NCBI RefSeq assembly: GCF_005144965.1
Contig: NZ_CP039704.1
Location: 2,340,001 to 2,404,000 of the forward strand
Direction of reading: 5' to 3'
Source: Hankyongella ginsenosidimutans
GTDB lineage: Bacteria; Pseudomonadota; Alphaproteobacteria; Sphingomonadales; Sphingomonadaceae
Length of the DNA stretch: 64,000 nt
This document shows, piece after piece, positions 20,096 through 29,386 of the stretch; positions within the stretch are counted from its first letter, which is position 1, and every line of letters starts with the position of its first letter. Under the pieces are notes generated by a model. It was not told where the DNA came from, did not search any database, and worked only from the letters and a program-made list of their open reading frames with translations. The translations under genes were made by a program, and so were the position numbers.

Positions 20096-21309
20096 ATGGC
20101 CCTGGTTGCCCTGACCTTTGCGCTGCAGCTGACGGTCGGCGAGAAGCCCGGCCCGCGCGCCTTGCTGCCAGTGATGGGTCGCAGCCTGCTGGCGCTGGTC
20201 GCGCGGCAGGCGGCTGCGGCCGGTGCGGATAAACTCATCCTGCTGGCGGACGCCGGGCTGCCGGGGCTGGATGCGGCGCTTAAGGCGGAGCGCTGGCCGC
20301 TGCCGGCGGTCGTCGTCCATACCGCTGCCGAAATCGCCCCGCATCTCGAGTCCCATGATCGCGTCATCGTGTTTGACGAAGGCCTGGTGCTTGACCGTCG
20401 TCTGTCCCGCCTCATGGCGGGCGCGCCCGAGTCTGCTGCTCTGGCGGTCTGGCCGGCGTCATCCGCCCCCAGAGTGCGGTACGCCTGGACGCCGATTACG
20501 CCAGCGCCGGGATCGGCATTTACGAAGCGTCGCTGGTCAAGCGGGTTGCAGCAAGCCTTGGCGATTGGGATCTGCAACAGACCCTGCCGCGCGCGGCCAT
20601 CGACGCGGGCTCGGCGACCTTTGTCGACGTGACAGACCAGGGCGGCGCGCCGGCGACCAGGCCCTGGCTTTGGCGCGCCGTCGACGGCCCCACAGCCGAC
20701 CCTGCAGAAGCGGCGCTGCACCAGGCGATGCTGCCGCCGCCGGCACCCGCCTGGCCGCATGCCTGGCTCGAGCCGCTCATCGATCGCGCGGCGCTGCGCC
20801 TCAATGATGCGGCGGCGCTGCCCAGCCTGGTCTGGCAGGGCCTGCTGGCGCTCGGCGCGCTGCTTCCACCGGCGGCGCTGCTGCTTGCCGGGCCGCTTTC
20901 GGCTGCCGGTCTGGCGATGCTCTGGCCGTGGGCGTCGCGGCTGTTTATCGATCTGGCGACGCTCTCAAGCGACGATCCAACGCAGGCCGATGGGCTGCAA
21001 CGGCTCGTCAAGCCGGCGCCGCTGGTCTGGCTCCTCCTGTTCATCGTCTGGGCCTGCATTGTCTGGCCGCTCGAGACGGCGCTGCCGCTCTTCGTCCTGC
21101 TTGCGGCGCTGGCGCTTGATGCCCGGCTTGGTCCGCAGCGTGCCGCCCCATGGGCGCAGCTTCACCGAAGCTTCGGCGTCTCGCCACTTGCAACCGGCGT
21201 GCTCTACGGCGTCGCCAGCCTGACTGGCGGCGATCTGGCGGCTGCCTGGGTTCTGGCGCTGCATGGTCTGGCGACCCTGGCCCTGAAGATCGAGGCCGTT
21301 CGCCGTTAG
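20096..21309 (+). CDS. Membrane protein with nucleotidyltransferase-like N-terminal domain (one frameshift)
   Basis: A protein of about 405 residues that I do not recognise as a named family. Residues 1-200 look like an alpha/beta domain of the nucleotidyltransferase type (GPRALLPVMGRSLLALVAR, KLILLADAGLPGLDAAL, RVIVFDEGLVLDRRLSRLM), with the order seen in sugar- or polyol-phosphate cytidylyltransferases but without a clean GxGxR loop. The C-terminal half has four or five hydrophobic segments (for example LPPAALLLAGPLSAAGLAML, VWLLLFIVWACIVWPLE). The CDP-alcohol phosphatidyltransferase motif is absent. The frame breaks near 20455. The ATG is 2 nt after the Hpt-2 stop, so it belongs to the same operon. 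Confidence 0.6.
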
Positions 21310-21344
21310 ATCTTGATCGCTTTGAGAGTGAATCGGGTTCTAAC

Positions 21345-21359
21345 TGGCACATCCTTTGC
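21345..21359 (+). promoter_or_regulatory. Sigma-54 promoter upstream of flgK
   Basis: TGGCAC-N5-TTGC at 21345-21359 matches every fixed position of the sigma-54 (RpoN) -24/-12 consensus. It lies 155 nt upstream of the flgK ATG, in a 204-nt gap. In Caulobacter and relatives, flagellar hook and filament-stage operons are driven by sigma-54 with FlbD. Upstream activator sites were not identified. Confidence 0.75.
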
Positions 21360-21475
21360 GGTGTTCTCCGTGAACACAGCAACAGGCAGCCATGAGACCA
21401 AGGCCGATCCTCCTGAAAACCAGCCGTTTGTTCGGCTGTTTATCGCCCCGGCAGCAGCCGGGCGGCGGGTCGTTT

Positions 21476-21504
21476 CTGCCGGGTCGGGCGCATGAACCCG
21501 GCAG
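21476..21504 (+). promoter_or_regulatory. Hairpin touching the flgK ribosome-binding site
   Basis: A perfect 9-bp stem CTGCCGGGT (21476-21484) / ACCCGGCAG (21496-21504) ends in the AG that begins the Shine-Dalgarno AGGAA (21503-21507), 6 nt before the flgK ATG at 21514. Folding could limit ribosome access. A smaller hairpin CAGCCG-N6-CGGCTG lies upstream at about 21421-21438. Confidence 0.45.
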
Positions 21505-21513
21505 GAATTGCGC

Positions 21514-23628
21514 ATGAGCATAAACAGCATCATCAATACGGCGTACACGGGGCTGTCCGCGAGCCAGGCGGCGATCCGCACGATTTCCAACAACGTCGCG
21601 AACGTCAACACGCCGGGCTATGCGCGCCAGACGGTCGACCTCGAGGGATTGGTGGCTGGCGGCGGCGGGTTCGGCGTGCGCGTCAGCAACGTTCAGCGGG
21701 TTGCTGACTCTTCCTGAGCGCCGCCGCTTATGCCGCGACGTCGGATTTCGGGCGCTTCGAAGCGCTCAACCAGTTCCAGGACCGCCTGCAGGGCCTGATC
21801 GGTTCGCCGGATTCGAAAACTGGTCTGGCGGCGCGCGCCGACAGCATCTTTCCGCGATCGCCGATCTGACGGCCGACCCCGCCGACAGCGTACGCCGGCA
21901 GGCGGTGATCACCGAGATAAGCCGCTTCCTCGACGACATCGCCAGCCTGGGCAGCAGCGTGCAGGCGCTGCGGGTCGACGCGTCCAGCCAGATCGGCGAG
22001 ACCGTGACTGTCATCAACCAGACGCTGCAGCGCACGCAGCAGCTCAACAGCCAGATCGTGCGTGCCCGCGCCAGCGGCCAGGAAAGCGCCGGGCTGGAGG
22101 AACAACGCGCGCAGGCGCTCAATCAACTTGCCGAACTGGTCGACATCCGCGTGCAGGAGCAACCGGACGGCTCTGTGCAGATCTCCACGGCGCGCGGCCA
22201 GACCCTGCTCGATCACGCAGCGCGCCGTCTGGATTACAGCGGCTCGGCGTCGGCCTCGGCCGAGACCGTGTTTCCCGCGATCAAGGTGTCCCGCATCGAC
22301 CCGGTGTCCGGCATCGCTGTCGACACCGGCCTGACCCTCGACGCCGATTTGTCCTCTGGGCGGTTGAGCGGCCTTATCGATCTGCGTGACAATCAGCTTC
22401 CCGCAATCGCCGACGGGCTTGGCGAACTGGCGCGGGGCTTTCGTGACAGCGTCAATGCGATCCATAACGCCAATACGTCCGTGCCGCCGCCGCCAAGCCT
22501 CGTCGGGCGCAACACCGGCCTCACGCTCTCCGATCCGAACGGGTTCACCGGCGTCTCGACTTTCGCGGTCGTCGACAGCACTGGTGCCGTTGTCGCCAAG
22601 ACAACCATCGACTTCGGGAGCCTGCCAGCCAACACGCCGCTCTCCACGGTCATCAGCCAGATCAACACCGGTCTTGGCGGCGCGGCGACCGTAAGCCTCA
22701 ACAACGGCAAGCTGAGCTTTACGGCCGCAGGCGCTGGCAACGGCGTCGTCATCGCCGACGACCCGACGACGCCAAGCCAGCGTGCCGGGCAGGGGTTCTC
22801 ACAATATTTCGGCCTCAACGACCTGATCGTCGGCGACAAACCCAGCAACTACAACACCGGGGTCAAGGGCAGCGACGCCCACGGCTTCCTCGCGGGCGGC
22901 CAGACCGATTTCGAGGTGCGCGACGCCAACAACCGGGTGGTGGCGCGCTATACGCTGAATGTCGGCGGGGCGACGTATAACGACCTGCTTTCCACCCTGA
23001 ACGGCGCCGGCGCACTGGGGAATTATGTGCAGTTCGGTCTTGATTCCCAGGGGCGCTTTCCGTTACGTCTGCGCCGAACGTCGGGCCATACAGCATCCGC
23101 ATCGCGCGGGACACGACCGACAGGGGCGGGACCGGCGTCTCGCTCAGCAGCCAGTTCGGCCTTGGCGTCGGCGTACAGGCGAACGGCGCGCGCGGCCTCA
23201 GCATCCGCAAGGATATCCAGCAGAACCCGTTCCGTCTGGGGTTGGCGAAGTTCGATCCAAGTATCGCTGTCGGCGCCGTCGCGCTCGGCGTCGGCGACCA
23301 GCGCGGCGCGGTGGCGCTACGCGGCCTGCAGGATCAGGTGATCGCATTCAAGGCGGCAGGTCCGGTGACGGCGGCGAACGCGACGTTGTCGCAATATCTC
23401 GGGTCTTTCCTCGGCGAGACGGCAATCTCGGCGCAGGCCGCCGAAGCCGGCCGTATCGATGCCGAAGCCCTGCGCAATGACGTCATCAAGCGCCGGGACG
23501 ATTTTGCCGGGGTTAACCTGGACGAAGAACTCGCCAACCTCGTGGTCTTCCAGAACAGCTACAGCGCCGCCGCGCGCGTGCTGACCGCGGCACGCGATAT
23601 CTACGACACGCTGCTCAACGCCATCTGA
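21514..23628 (+). CDS. flgK: Flagellar hook-associated protein 1, FlgK (three frameshifts)
   Basis: FlgK joins the hook to the filament and is exported by the flagellar type III system. The N-terminal D0 helix has the flagellar rod/hook signature SQAAIRTISNNVANVNTPGY. The C-terminal D0 helix reads GVNLDEELANLVVFQNSYSA followed by AARVLTAARDIYDTLLNAI. The variable middle is rich in Gly/Asn/Thr. About 705 residues. The frame breaks near 21705 (ADS-FLSAAAYAATSDFGRF), 21845 and 23060. ATG 21514 is preferred; a TTG six bases upstream is in frame. flgL follows after 14 nt in one operon. Expression should depend on the sigma-54 promoter at 21345. Confidence 0.95.
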
Positions 23629-23642
23629 CAGGAATATACGCT

Positions 23643-24563
23643 ATGACCAGGGTCGCCAGCTTTTCGCAGAACCAGTCGCTGATTTCCGGCATCGCCCGCA
23701 ACCAGTCTGATCTGTTCACGGCGCAGCAGCAGGTCAATACCGGCAAAAGTCGAGCGACTACAAAGGTATTGCGCAGGAAGCCTCAACCCTGGTTTCCGCG
23801 CGCTCCTTGAAGGCCCGCGCCGAGACCTTCCTGCGCACGGGATCGCGCGTGCAGCAGACGCTCAGCACCAACGACATCCAGTTGACGGCGATCGTCGATA
23901 CGGCGCGCGACCTGCGCCAGAGCGTCGTCGAGGCGCTCGCCAATGACGACGGCTCCGGGCTGCCACAGATTCTCGAGCAATCGCTGAACCTGATCGGGTC
24001 TGCGCTGAATACGCAGGTCGGCGGCTCTTATGTCTTCGGGGATCACGTATCGATACGCAGCCGCTCGCCCCGAAGACGCTGGCGGACCTGGTCGCACTGC
24101 CAGCGGCAGCGGATGCGTTTCAGAATGATACCCTCAAGGCGACCGCGCGCGTCTCGGACAGCCTGGAGATCGAATACGGCGTGGTCGCAGACGATGTCGC
24201 CGAGCCGCTGATCGGCTGGATCCGCGATCTGGGTGTTTTAACGCCGGTCCCGATGGCTCGATCGGCGGCCCCTTGTCGCCGACGCAGCGCACGCAGCTCG
24301 AATCCAGCCTGTCCGCGCTCGATGCGGCGATCGCGCAGGTGCAGTCGCGCCAGGTGGCGAACGGCCTCAAGCAGCAGCAGGTGGATCAGGTGACCGACCA
24401 GCTGCAAAGCCGTTCGGATTTTCTGGAAACCTTCGTCGCCGATATCGAAGATGTTAACATCGCCGAGGCCATTACGCGCCTTCAAAACGATCAGACTGCA
24501 CTTGAAGCCTCCTACCGCGCCTTCTCGTCGATCGCAGACCTATCGCTTGTCCGTTTCATCTAA
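23643..24563 (+). CDS. flgL: Flagellar hook-associated protein 3, FlgL (three frameshifts)
   Basis: FlgL is the second hook-filament junction protein and resembles flagellin. The N-terminal helix reads SQNQSLISGIARNQSDLFTA then QQQVNTGK. The C-terminal helix reads DIEDVNIAEAITRLQNDQTA followed by LEASYRAFSSIADLSLVRFI, typical of FlgL and flagellin ends. About 308 residues. The frame breaks near 23748 (at TGKxSSDYKGIAQEAS), 24045 and 24240. It is the last gene of the flgK-flgL operon. The flagellin genes themselves are not in the window. Confidence 0.93.
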
Positions 24564-24676
24564 CGCTCGGTTGCGTCGCGCACGAAAATTTACAGCTTCT
24601 TAAGCCCGTGCGTTTACCAATTTGTCGGTTAGCAGAGGGACAAAGGGTGCGAGGGGTAACAGGCGAAGTGGTGACT

Positions 24677-25800
24677 ATGTCCAACGGCGAAATCGATCGA
24701 CTCCTCTCCTCGCAGCCAACCGGTCCAAGGATGCGCGCAACGAGCTTGCCAGCGCCATGGTGGACTTCTTCATGCACCCCGACGAGCGGCTGAGCGACCA
24801 ACAGCGCGCACTCATGGGCGACGTTCTGGCCAAGCTGCTCGGCGAGATCGAGATGGACGTGCGCCGCAACCTCGCCGATGCGCTGGTCCGCTCCGGTATC
24901 GACCTTCCGGATCTCATTCATGCGCTGGCGAACGATGACATAAGCGTCGCGCAGCCGCTCCTGCTGGACAGCCCGCTGATCCGCGACCACGCGCTGATCG
25001 AGATCGTCAAGAATCGCACCGAAGAACACCGTATGACCATTGCGATGCGCCGGAACCTCTCGGACGAGGTGACGGATGCGCTGGTCGAGCGCAGCGGACC
25101 CGATGTCATCGAAACGCTGCTGCGGAACCAGGACGCAACGCTTTCCCGCCGGGCGATGGAATTTCTGGTCGCCGAGAGCCGTCGTCAGGACCGTTTCCAG
25201 GAGCCCCTGGTCGCGCGCGCCGACCTGCCGGCAGACCTTGCCCACCGCATGTACTGGTGGGTTTCCGCCGCGCTGCGCCGCAAGATCCTGCTATCGTATA
25301 AGGTGGATGAGGAAATTCTGGACAAGTCCATGGAACGCGCGGCGCTTGCGGCATCCGCGGACCTTGTCGACGGGCAGAGCGCGCAGGCGCGCGCGCAGCG
25401 GCTGGCGCGCCGGATGGCGGAATTGGGCGAGCTGACCGACAACTTCCTGGTGACGGCGCTGCGGCAACAGCGAATCACGGTGTTTGTCGCTGCGCTGGCG
25501 GAACGGGCTGAAATCAGCTACAAGACCGCCTGGCAGATCGTTTCCGACCGTGGTTTTGAAAGTTTTCTTGTGTTGGCGCGTGCAGTCGATCTCACCCGGG
25601 ACGTCTTGACCTCGACAGTGCTGCTGCTTGCGGAGGCCCGCACCGCGAAAGCCGCTCAGCGCCCGGACATCATCCATAGTATCCTGACCATGTTCGACAG
25701 GTTGGACCGCGCCAATTGCGTGCGCATCCTGCGCCTCTGGCAGCGAAACGCCGATTACCAGAGCGCCATCGAGTCCCTTGAGCGCGCGCGTGCCGGCTGA
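24677..25800 (+). CDS. DUF2336 protein, copy 2 (one frameshift)
   Basis: A second DUF2336 member of about 375 residues, clearly divergent from the one at 14777. It shares the same helical-repeat pattern: EIEMDVRRNLADAL here against DVEVKVRAALSQTI there, and ANDDISVAQPLLLDSPL against SNDVSEVALPFIEMSSV. No signal peptide or membrane segment. The frame breaks near 24717, after SNGEIDRLLSS. ATG 24677 is preferred; a GTG at 24671 is possible. The stop overlaps the start of the histidine kinase gene, so the two are coupled. This suggests that the DUF2336 protein works with that kinase. Confidence 0.82.
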
Positions 25801-27397
25801 GAACGAATCCCTGACCTTCGAGCCCAACGACACGGGTGGCCATGAGACGGGTGCGTTGCCGTCCGTTTTATCGGAGACCTGGCCGACTTTGACGGATGCC
25901 TGCCTGTCTCGCGGATGCCAGTGCCGCCTGCTTCTTCATGACCGATCTGTCCGGCGACATCGTCGACGCGACGCCCGCCTGGCGCCGGCTGAATGAACGC
26001 TTCGGCGGCCGGAGTACCTGCGCGATCCCGGGGCTTGTGCCGCTGCTGCACCGCACGAAAGCAACGGGTCAGGGCGTCCTACGTCCGCTCAGCCTTGAGA
26101 TTGATGGCGAGACGCGTCATTACTGGGTTCGTACGATTACGCTTCTCAATTCCAATAGAGTTATGATCGGTATCGCCGGCGCGTTTCAGGACTGGACGGC
26201 ACAGTTGGGTCGCATGAATGCGGCGCTCATCGATCAATCGCGTTTCCGCGATTTCGCGCGCGCGACCTCTGATTGGTTCTGGGAGACCGACTCGCAACTG
26301 CGGCTGACGGCGGTGTCGGACCGCGTGACCGCGCTGTTTGGGCGGCTCGCCAGCGATTATATCGGCCAGCGACTCGATACCGTCGGCGAATGTGCTCTTA
26401 ATCTCTCCGGTGACCGGCCGATTGATCGCGCGCTGCGCGACCAGACCCCATTCCGCAACCAATTGTTCCGCGTAACCGCTGAAGACGGGCAGGCGATCCA
26501 GTTCCACCTCTCCGGCGTGCCCCTATTCGACAGCCACGGGGCATTCCGGGGCTTTCGTGGCGCCGGCATGGATGTGACCCGCCTCTACGCCATCGAGGAA
26601 GACGCGCGCGCCGCGCGCCAGCGCCTTGAGTCGGCCCTGAGCGAGCTCCAGATGAAGAACAGCGCTCTGGATGTCGCCTCGGCGCAGGCGCAATCGGCAC
26701 TGCACGCCAAGAACGAGTTCCTGGCGGCCATGAGCCATGAGCTGCGCACCCCGCTCAACGCCATCATCGGGTTCGCCGAGGCCATGGACCTGCGCCTATT
26801 TGGCGACCTGAGCGGCGCTTATGCTGGCTATGCGCGCGATATCCTCAGCGCCGGGCGGCACCTGCTCGGCCTTATCAATGATGTGCTCGATGTCTCGGTG
26901 ATCGAGACCGGCGATGTGTCGCTGTCGCTGGACGTCGTCCCGGTCGTGCGGCTGATCGAGCAGGCGCGCAGTCTCATCATGCTGCGCGCCAGCGACAAGG
27001 CGCTGGACGTGGTGATCCCGCCGATTCCGGACGACCTTGCGGTACGTGCGGATGAACGCCGCGCCTTGCAGATTTTCGTCAACCTGTTGACCAACGCCGT
27101 CAAATTCACGCCGGCCGGCGGCAAGGTTGGCGTGCTGGCGACGCCGGCGGGGACTCAGGACGGCCTGGTGCGCATCACGGTGTGGGATGACGGGCCGGGT
27201 ATCGACGCCTCGGACCATGAAAAGGTTTTCGAGAAGTTCCAGCAACTGGGCACCGAACTCTACCAGTCCAAACCGGACGGGACTGGCCTGGGCCTGCACA
27301 TCTCGCGGGAACTGGCGCGCCTGATGGGCGGCGACATCCATCTCGAGACTCGGGACGCGCCGGGGCCTATTTCACGGTTCTGCTGCCCGCCGCCTGA
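25790..27397 (+). CDS. PAS-domain sensor histidine kinase (frameshifted)
   Basis: A soluble kinase of about 535 residues with no membrane segment. An N-terminal PAS-like region (ACFFMTDLSGDIVDATPAWR) and a second PAS domain (ATSDWFWETDSQLRLTAVSD) precede a coiled linker. The HisKA domain has the H-box FLAAMSHELRTPLNAIIGFAE-like motif (His near residue 315). The HATPase_c domain has the N box FVNLLTNAVKFTP, DDGPGI and GTGLGLHISREL. The frame breaks near 25900 and 27375; the repaired C-terminus is APGAYFTVLLPAA. GTG 25790 (or TTG 25778) overlaps the end of the DUF2336 gene. No response regulator is adjacent, so its output partner is unknown; the Hpt proteins at 18.6-20 kb are candidates. Confidence 0.88.
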
Positions 27398-27455
27398 TCG
27401 AAGGTATCCGCGGAATAAACCGGGCGTTTTAGCGCTGGTGGCGCATCGCGTTGCA

Positions 27456-27484
27456 TTGACACGACATAAAGACATCTTTATATC
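27456..27484 (+). promoter_or_regulatory. Promoter and overlapping operator of the methionine-cycle operon
   Basis: TTGACA (27456-27461), 17-nt spacer, TATATC (27479-27484). A 22-nt palindrome with one mismatch, core ATAAAGA-CA-TCTTTAT (27466-27481), fills the spacer and -10 box. A repressor bound there would block the promoter. The first gene encodes an ArsR-type regulator, so autoregulation is the simple reading. Transcription should start near 27491, one base before the ATG, giving a leaderless mRNA. Confidence 0.65.
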
Positions 27485-27491
27485 GTTATAC

Positions 27492-28444
27492 ATGTCAATG
27501 GCGCTCGCACTTCTCAAGGCTTTGGCCGACCCGACGCGCTTGCGCATCGTAGCGTTGCTGCGGCGCGTCGAGCTTGCCGTCAGCGACTTGACCCGCATTC
27601 TGCGCCAGAGCCAGCCGCGCGTGTCCCGCCACCTCAAGATTCTTGCCGACGATGGCGTGATCGATCGGAACAAGGAAGGCGCATGGGTCTATCTGCGCCT
27701 GACGGACCGGCCAGATATCCTGCGCGTGATCGAAGCGCTTGAAGGCTGCGATCTGGTCGACGCCGCGCAGGCCCGCGCCGACCAGCGCGAACTGGAGAGT
27801 GTGCTCGCCGACCGCCAGGCGGCGGCGCAGAGCTATTTCGCGGAGAATGCGGCAGCCTGGGACCAGGTGCGCTCCATGCACATCTCCGAGACCGAGGTTG
27901 AGGCGGCGGTGTCGCGGCATCTGCTGCGCGAGACGGTCGAGACCCTGCTCGACCTCGGTACCGGCACCGGGCGCATGCTCGAACTGTTCGGCCCGCACAT
28001 CAGGCGCGGCATCGGCGTCGACATGAGCCCGGAGATGCTGAAGCTCGCCCGCGCCAAGCTGGAGGCAGCCGGCCTTGGCCACTGCCAGGTCCGGCTGGGG
28101 ATATGTATGCGCTGCCCGACGGGTTGCATTGCGACGCCGTCATCATGCACCAGGTGCTGCACTTCGCGGACGACCCCGGCGCGGCCATCGCGGAAGCAGC
28201 CCGGCAACTGGCTTCGAACGGCAGGCTGCTCGTCGTCGACTTCGCGGCGCACGAAAACCAGTTGCTGCTGGTCGAACACCAGCACCGTCGCCTCGGCTTC
28301 GGCGACCCGCAGATCGCGGACTGGATGGCGGATGCCGGGCTGGACATCGAAGTCGTCGAGGCGCTGCCGAGCCAGCTGCTCACCGTCAAACTCTGGATTG
28401 GCCGACGCACGCGCGCGGCCGCCATGCAACGCACCGCCGCCTGA
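27492..28444 (+). CDS. ArsR-family regulator fused to a SAM-dependent methyltransferase (one frameshift)
   Basis: A protein of about 317 residues. The N-terminal winged helix (about 1-90) has KALADPTRLRIVALLRRVEL and the recognition helix QSQPRVSRHLKILADDG, without the metal-binding cysteines of arsenic or zinc sensors. The C-terminal domain is a class I methyltransferase with motif I LLDLGTGTGRMLELFG and VDMSPEMLKLARAKL. The frame breaks near 28095, after GHCQVRLG. It heads the metF-metH operon. ArsR-type control of methionine and S-adenosylhomocysteine genes is known in proteobacteria (SahR). Sensing SAM or SAH through the methyltransferase domain is inference. No Shine-Dalgarno precedes the ATG. 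Confidence 0.85.
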
Positions 28445-28460
28445 CGTGCAGGAGACCACG

Positions 28461-29386
28461 ATGACGCGGATTCTACCCAGTTTTCAACCGATGTTCGCTG
28501 ATATCGGCGGAGACATCGCCGTATCCTTCGAGTTTTTCCGCCGAAGACTCCAGCCATGGAGGAAACGCTGTGGACCTCGATCAGCGCGCTTGCGCCGCTG
28601 AAGCCGGAGTTCGTCTCCGTGACCTATGGCGCTGGCGGCTCGACCCGTGAACGCACGCACAACACGGTCAGCCGCATTGCGCGCGAGACCGACCTCAAGG
28701 CGGCCGCGCACCTGACCTGCGTGGCGGCCACGCGGGAGGAAGTCGATGCCGTGGCGCGCGACTATTGGGCGGCCGGCGTGCGCGCCATCGTCGCGCTGCG
28801 TGGCGACCCGATCGCCGGGATCGGCGCGAAGTACGAGCCGCATCCCGGTGGCTACGAGTCGTCCGTCGCGCTTATCGAAGGTCTGAAGCGCATCGCGGAC
28901 TTCGACATCAGCGTCAGCGCCTACCCGGAATGCCATCCGGACAGCCCGTCGCGCATCGCCGACGTCGATTTCCTGAAGCGTAAGCTGGATGCCGGCGCCA
29001 GCCGGGCGATCACGCAGTTCTTCTTCGATCCTGATGCCTATTTGCGCTACCTTGACCTGGTGCATGCCGCCGGCGTCAGCGCGCCGATCCTGCCAGGTAT
29101 CCTGCCGGTCACGAACGTCGCGCAGCTCAAGAAGATGGCGGCGGCCTGCGGTGCCTCGGTGCCCGACTGGATGGGCCGCCTGTTCGAGGGGCTGGACGAT
29201 CACCCGACCACCCGCCAGCTTGTCGCGGCCACGGTGGCCGCCGAACTGTGCGTGCGGCTGTACCGGCGCGGCGTGCGCAATTTCCACTTCTACACCCTCA
29301 ACCGCTCGGAACTGACCCGCGCCATCTGCCATCTGCTTGGCCTGCGGGACGTGCCTGTTCATCATGTCCAAGGAGCCGCCGCATGA
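28461..29386 (+). CDS. metF: 5,10-Methylenetetrahydrofolate reductase MetF (one frameshift)
   Basis: This FAD enzyme reduces 5,10-methylene-THF to 5-methyl-THF, the methyl donor used by MetH. It has the family start VSFEFFPPKTPAMEETLW (after repair), PEFVSVTYGAGGSTRERTHN (FAD/folate site), AHLTCVAATREEVD, ALRGDP and RAITQFFFDPDAYLRYLD. About 308 residues, the normal length. One C is missing near 28541 in the FFPPK codons. The ATG at 28461 follows the ArsR-methyltransferase gene by 16 nt and has AGGAGA upstream. The stop TGA overlaps the metH start (ATGA). Confidence 0.95.

Noticed and set aside
27398-27491. SAM riboswitch ahead of the metF-metH operon
   Set aside because: The predicted transcript starts at about 27491, so there is no leader. 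The palindrome fits a protein operator instead.
25896-28601. An apparent 901-residue fusion of a histidine kinase and an ArsR-methyltransferase
   Set aside because: The joint frame arises only because the kinase stop is lost to a missing base near 27375. A promoter, operator and start codon lie between the two genes.
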